In this document: piece by piece, positions 5,205 to 5,729 of the stretch
Position numbering within the stretch: the stretch's first letter is position 1
Layout: each line of letters opens with the position of its first letter
Origin: an uncultured Campylobacter sp.
GTDB taxonomy: Bacteria; Campylobacterota; Campylobacteria; Campylobacterales; Campylobacteraceae
Direction of reading: 5' to 3'
Assembly (NCBI RefSeq): GCF_938045535.1
Contig: NZ_CALIMQ010000243.1
Location: 1-5,729, forward strand
DNA: 5,729 nt
The notes under the pieces: generated by a model
Told to the model about the DNA's origin: nothing
The model's input: only the letters and a program-made list of their open reading frames with translations
Databases searched by the model: none
Position numbers and translations under genes: made by a program

Positions 5205-5247
5205 AAAAAAGGCGGCTAAATTTTAAAATTTCATCAAATTTAGCCGC
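5205..5247 (-). terminator. Intrinsic terminator of the right-edge gene
   Basis: GCGGCTAAATTT (5212-5223) and AAATTTAGCCGC (5236-5247) form a perfect 12-bp stem with a 12-nt loop. Read on the minus strand, the stem is followed by C and then six T (5210-5205), a good U-tract. It lies 15 nt past the stop codon of the minus-strand gene. On the plus strand there is no T-run after it, so it serves the minus-strand gene, though it may also impede transcripts coming from rnhB. Confidence 0.85.
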
Positions 5248-5261
5248 GAGATAAGCGCCTG

Positions 5262-5729
5262 TTATCTTTCGTAGAAGCCCGAAAGAATATCTTTTGAACT
5301 TATTCTATTATTAGAATCTTCTTTGCCGTTTTTAGTAATTTTAAATTTATTGGACAGGCTTACGCTCTTGTCGGCATTTAACACAAAATTTAGCTCAACC
5401 GTAGAGGGTAATAGCTTTGCCTCTTTTCCTAGCTCAGCTTTTTCTTGTTCAGGCGTTAGCTGAGACAAATAAACAGCTTCTTTCACTTCTTCCAAAAGCA
5501 TCATAATATCCCCCATAGAATTTGTTTTGTTAATTCTAGAATCGCCGGGCTTTAGTATTTCATATATTAATTTATCGTCACAATCAACTAGCATTCGTCG
5601 ATCGTTATAATCTATCTTCCCTTTAGTCTTGAGCGTTTTTTGAAATTTTACATCGTTTATTTTGCAATGCTCATTCGCTATCTTAAGCAGACCTTGCTTA
5701 TCATAAGTCTTTCCTCCATAAAAGATCAT
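5262..5729 (-). CDS. Unrecognised protein, possibly 5'-truncated by the window edge
   Basis: An open frame of 155 codons runs from ATG at 5729 (the last base of the window) to TAA at 5262, followed by a strong terminator. I do not recognise the protein. It is hydrophilic and Lys/Asp/Glu-rich, with no membrane segment or signal peptide in the visible part, two cysteines (22 and 50), and a helical acidic stretch with MMLLEEVKEAVYLSQL (76-91). Residues 108-134 (PSTVELNFVLNADKSVSLSN onward) could form beta strands. Its G+C content, about one third by hand count, is far below that of rnhB (over half), which suggests recent acquisition or relaxed constraint. Whether Met1 is the true start cannot be judged because any ribosome site would be outside the window; the gene may extend further upstream. 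It is convergent with rnhB across a 198-bp spacer. That the frame is a real gene is supported by the adjacent terminator. Confidence 0.65.
   Translation of the reverse strand: MIFYGGKTYDKQGLLKIANEHCKINDVKFQKTLKTKGKIDYNDRRMLVDCDDKLIYEILKPGDSRINKTNSMGDIMMLLEEVKEAVYLSQLTPEQEKAELGKEAKLLPSTVELNFVLNADKSVSLSNKFKITKNGKEDSNNRISSKDILSGFYER

Noticed and set aside
1..5729. Search for a defence system, toxin-antitoxin pair, CRISPR array, prophage or insertion sequence
   Set aside because: No nuclease/helicase cluster, spaced direct repeats, transposase motifs or terminal inverted repeats were seen; apart from the right-edge gene and the off-window part of the left gene, everything fits core functions.

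Overview
The window looks like a chromosomal housekeeping segment from a Campylobacter with comparatively high G+C (the GC-rich, often oral species such as C. gracilis, C. showae or C. rectus are candidates; the species cannot be fixed from the sequence). Three things point there. The gene order (MscS-type channel, carbonic anhydrase, BAX-inhibitor-like protein, secG, frr, pyrE, RDD protein) matches, from memory, the C. jejuni Cj0238-Cj0232 neighbourhood. The intergenic spacers are very AT-rich and carry TATAAT-type -10 boxes without obvious -35 boxes. Two exported proteins are dense in the D/E-X-N-X-S/T N-glycosylation sequon used by Campylobacter PglB.

Layout. Positions 1-621 (minus) hold the first 207 codons of an exported protein, probably the periplasmic N-terminus of an MscS-family channel; it runs off the left edge. 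It overlaps by 35 bases the end of a beta-carbonic anhydrase gene (587-1255, minus). A 130-bp divergent promoter region separates these from a plus-strand series: a seven-helix BAX inhibitor-1/YccA-like membrane protein (1386-2081), secG with a long C-terminal tail (2176-2706), frr (2808-3365), pyrE (3369-3980), an RDD membrane protein (4078-4500) and rnhB (4500-5063). At the right edge an unrecognised, AT-rich gene (5262-5729, minus) converges on rnhB and ends in a clear intrinsic terminator. No intergenic gap exceeds 200 bases. I see no tRNA, rRNA, CRISPR array or mobile element.

How the genes relate. Most are core functions: protein export (SecG), ribosome recycling (Frr), pyrimidine synthesis (PyrE), removal of RNA from DNA (RNase HII), CO2/bicarbonate interconversion and probably osmotic protection. 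frr-pyrE (3-nt spacing) and RDD-rnhB (1-nt overlap) look co-transcribed, and the channel gene looks translationally coupled to the carbonic anhydrase. secG and frr each have their own TATAAT box, with a 12-bp perfect hairpin between the two genes.

The most interesting signals are not a new gene cluster. They are (1) four perfect PglB sequons in the low-complexity periplasmic tail of SecG and six in the N-terminal part of the putative channel; (2) a possible sliding-clamp-binding peptide at the extreme C-terminus of RNase HII; (3) strong over-representation of the 9-mer GCTAAATTT and three copies of a 14-bp palindrome, all intergenic; (4) the compositionally distinct orphan gene at the right edge.
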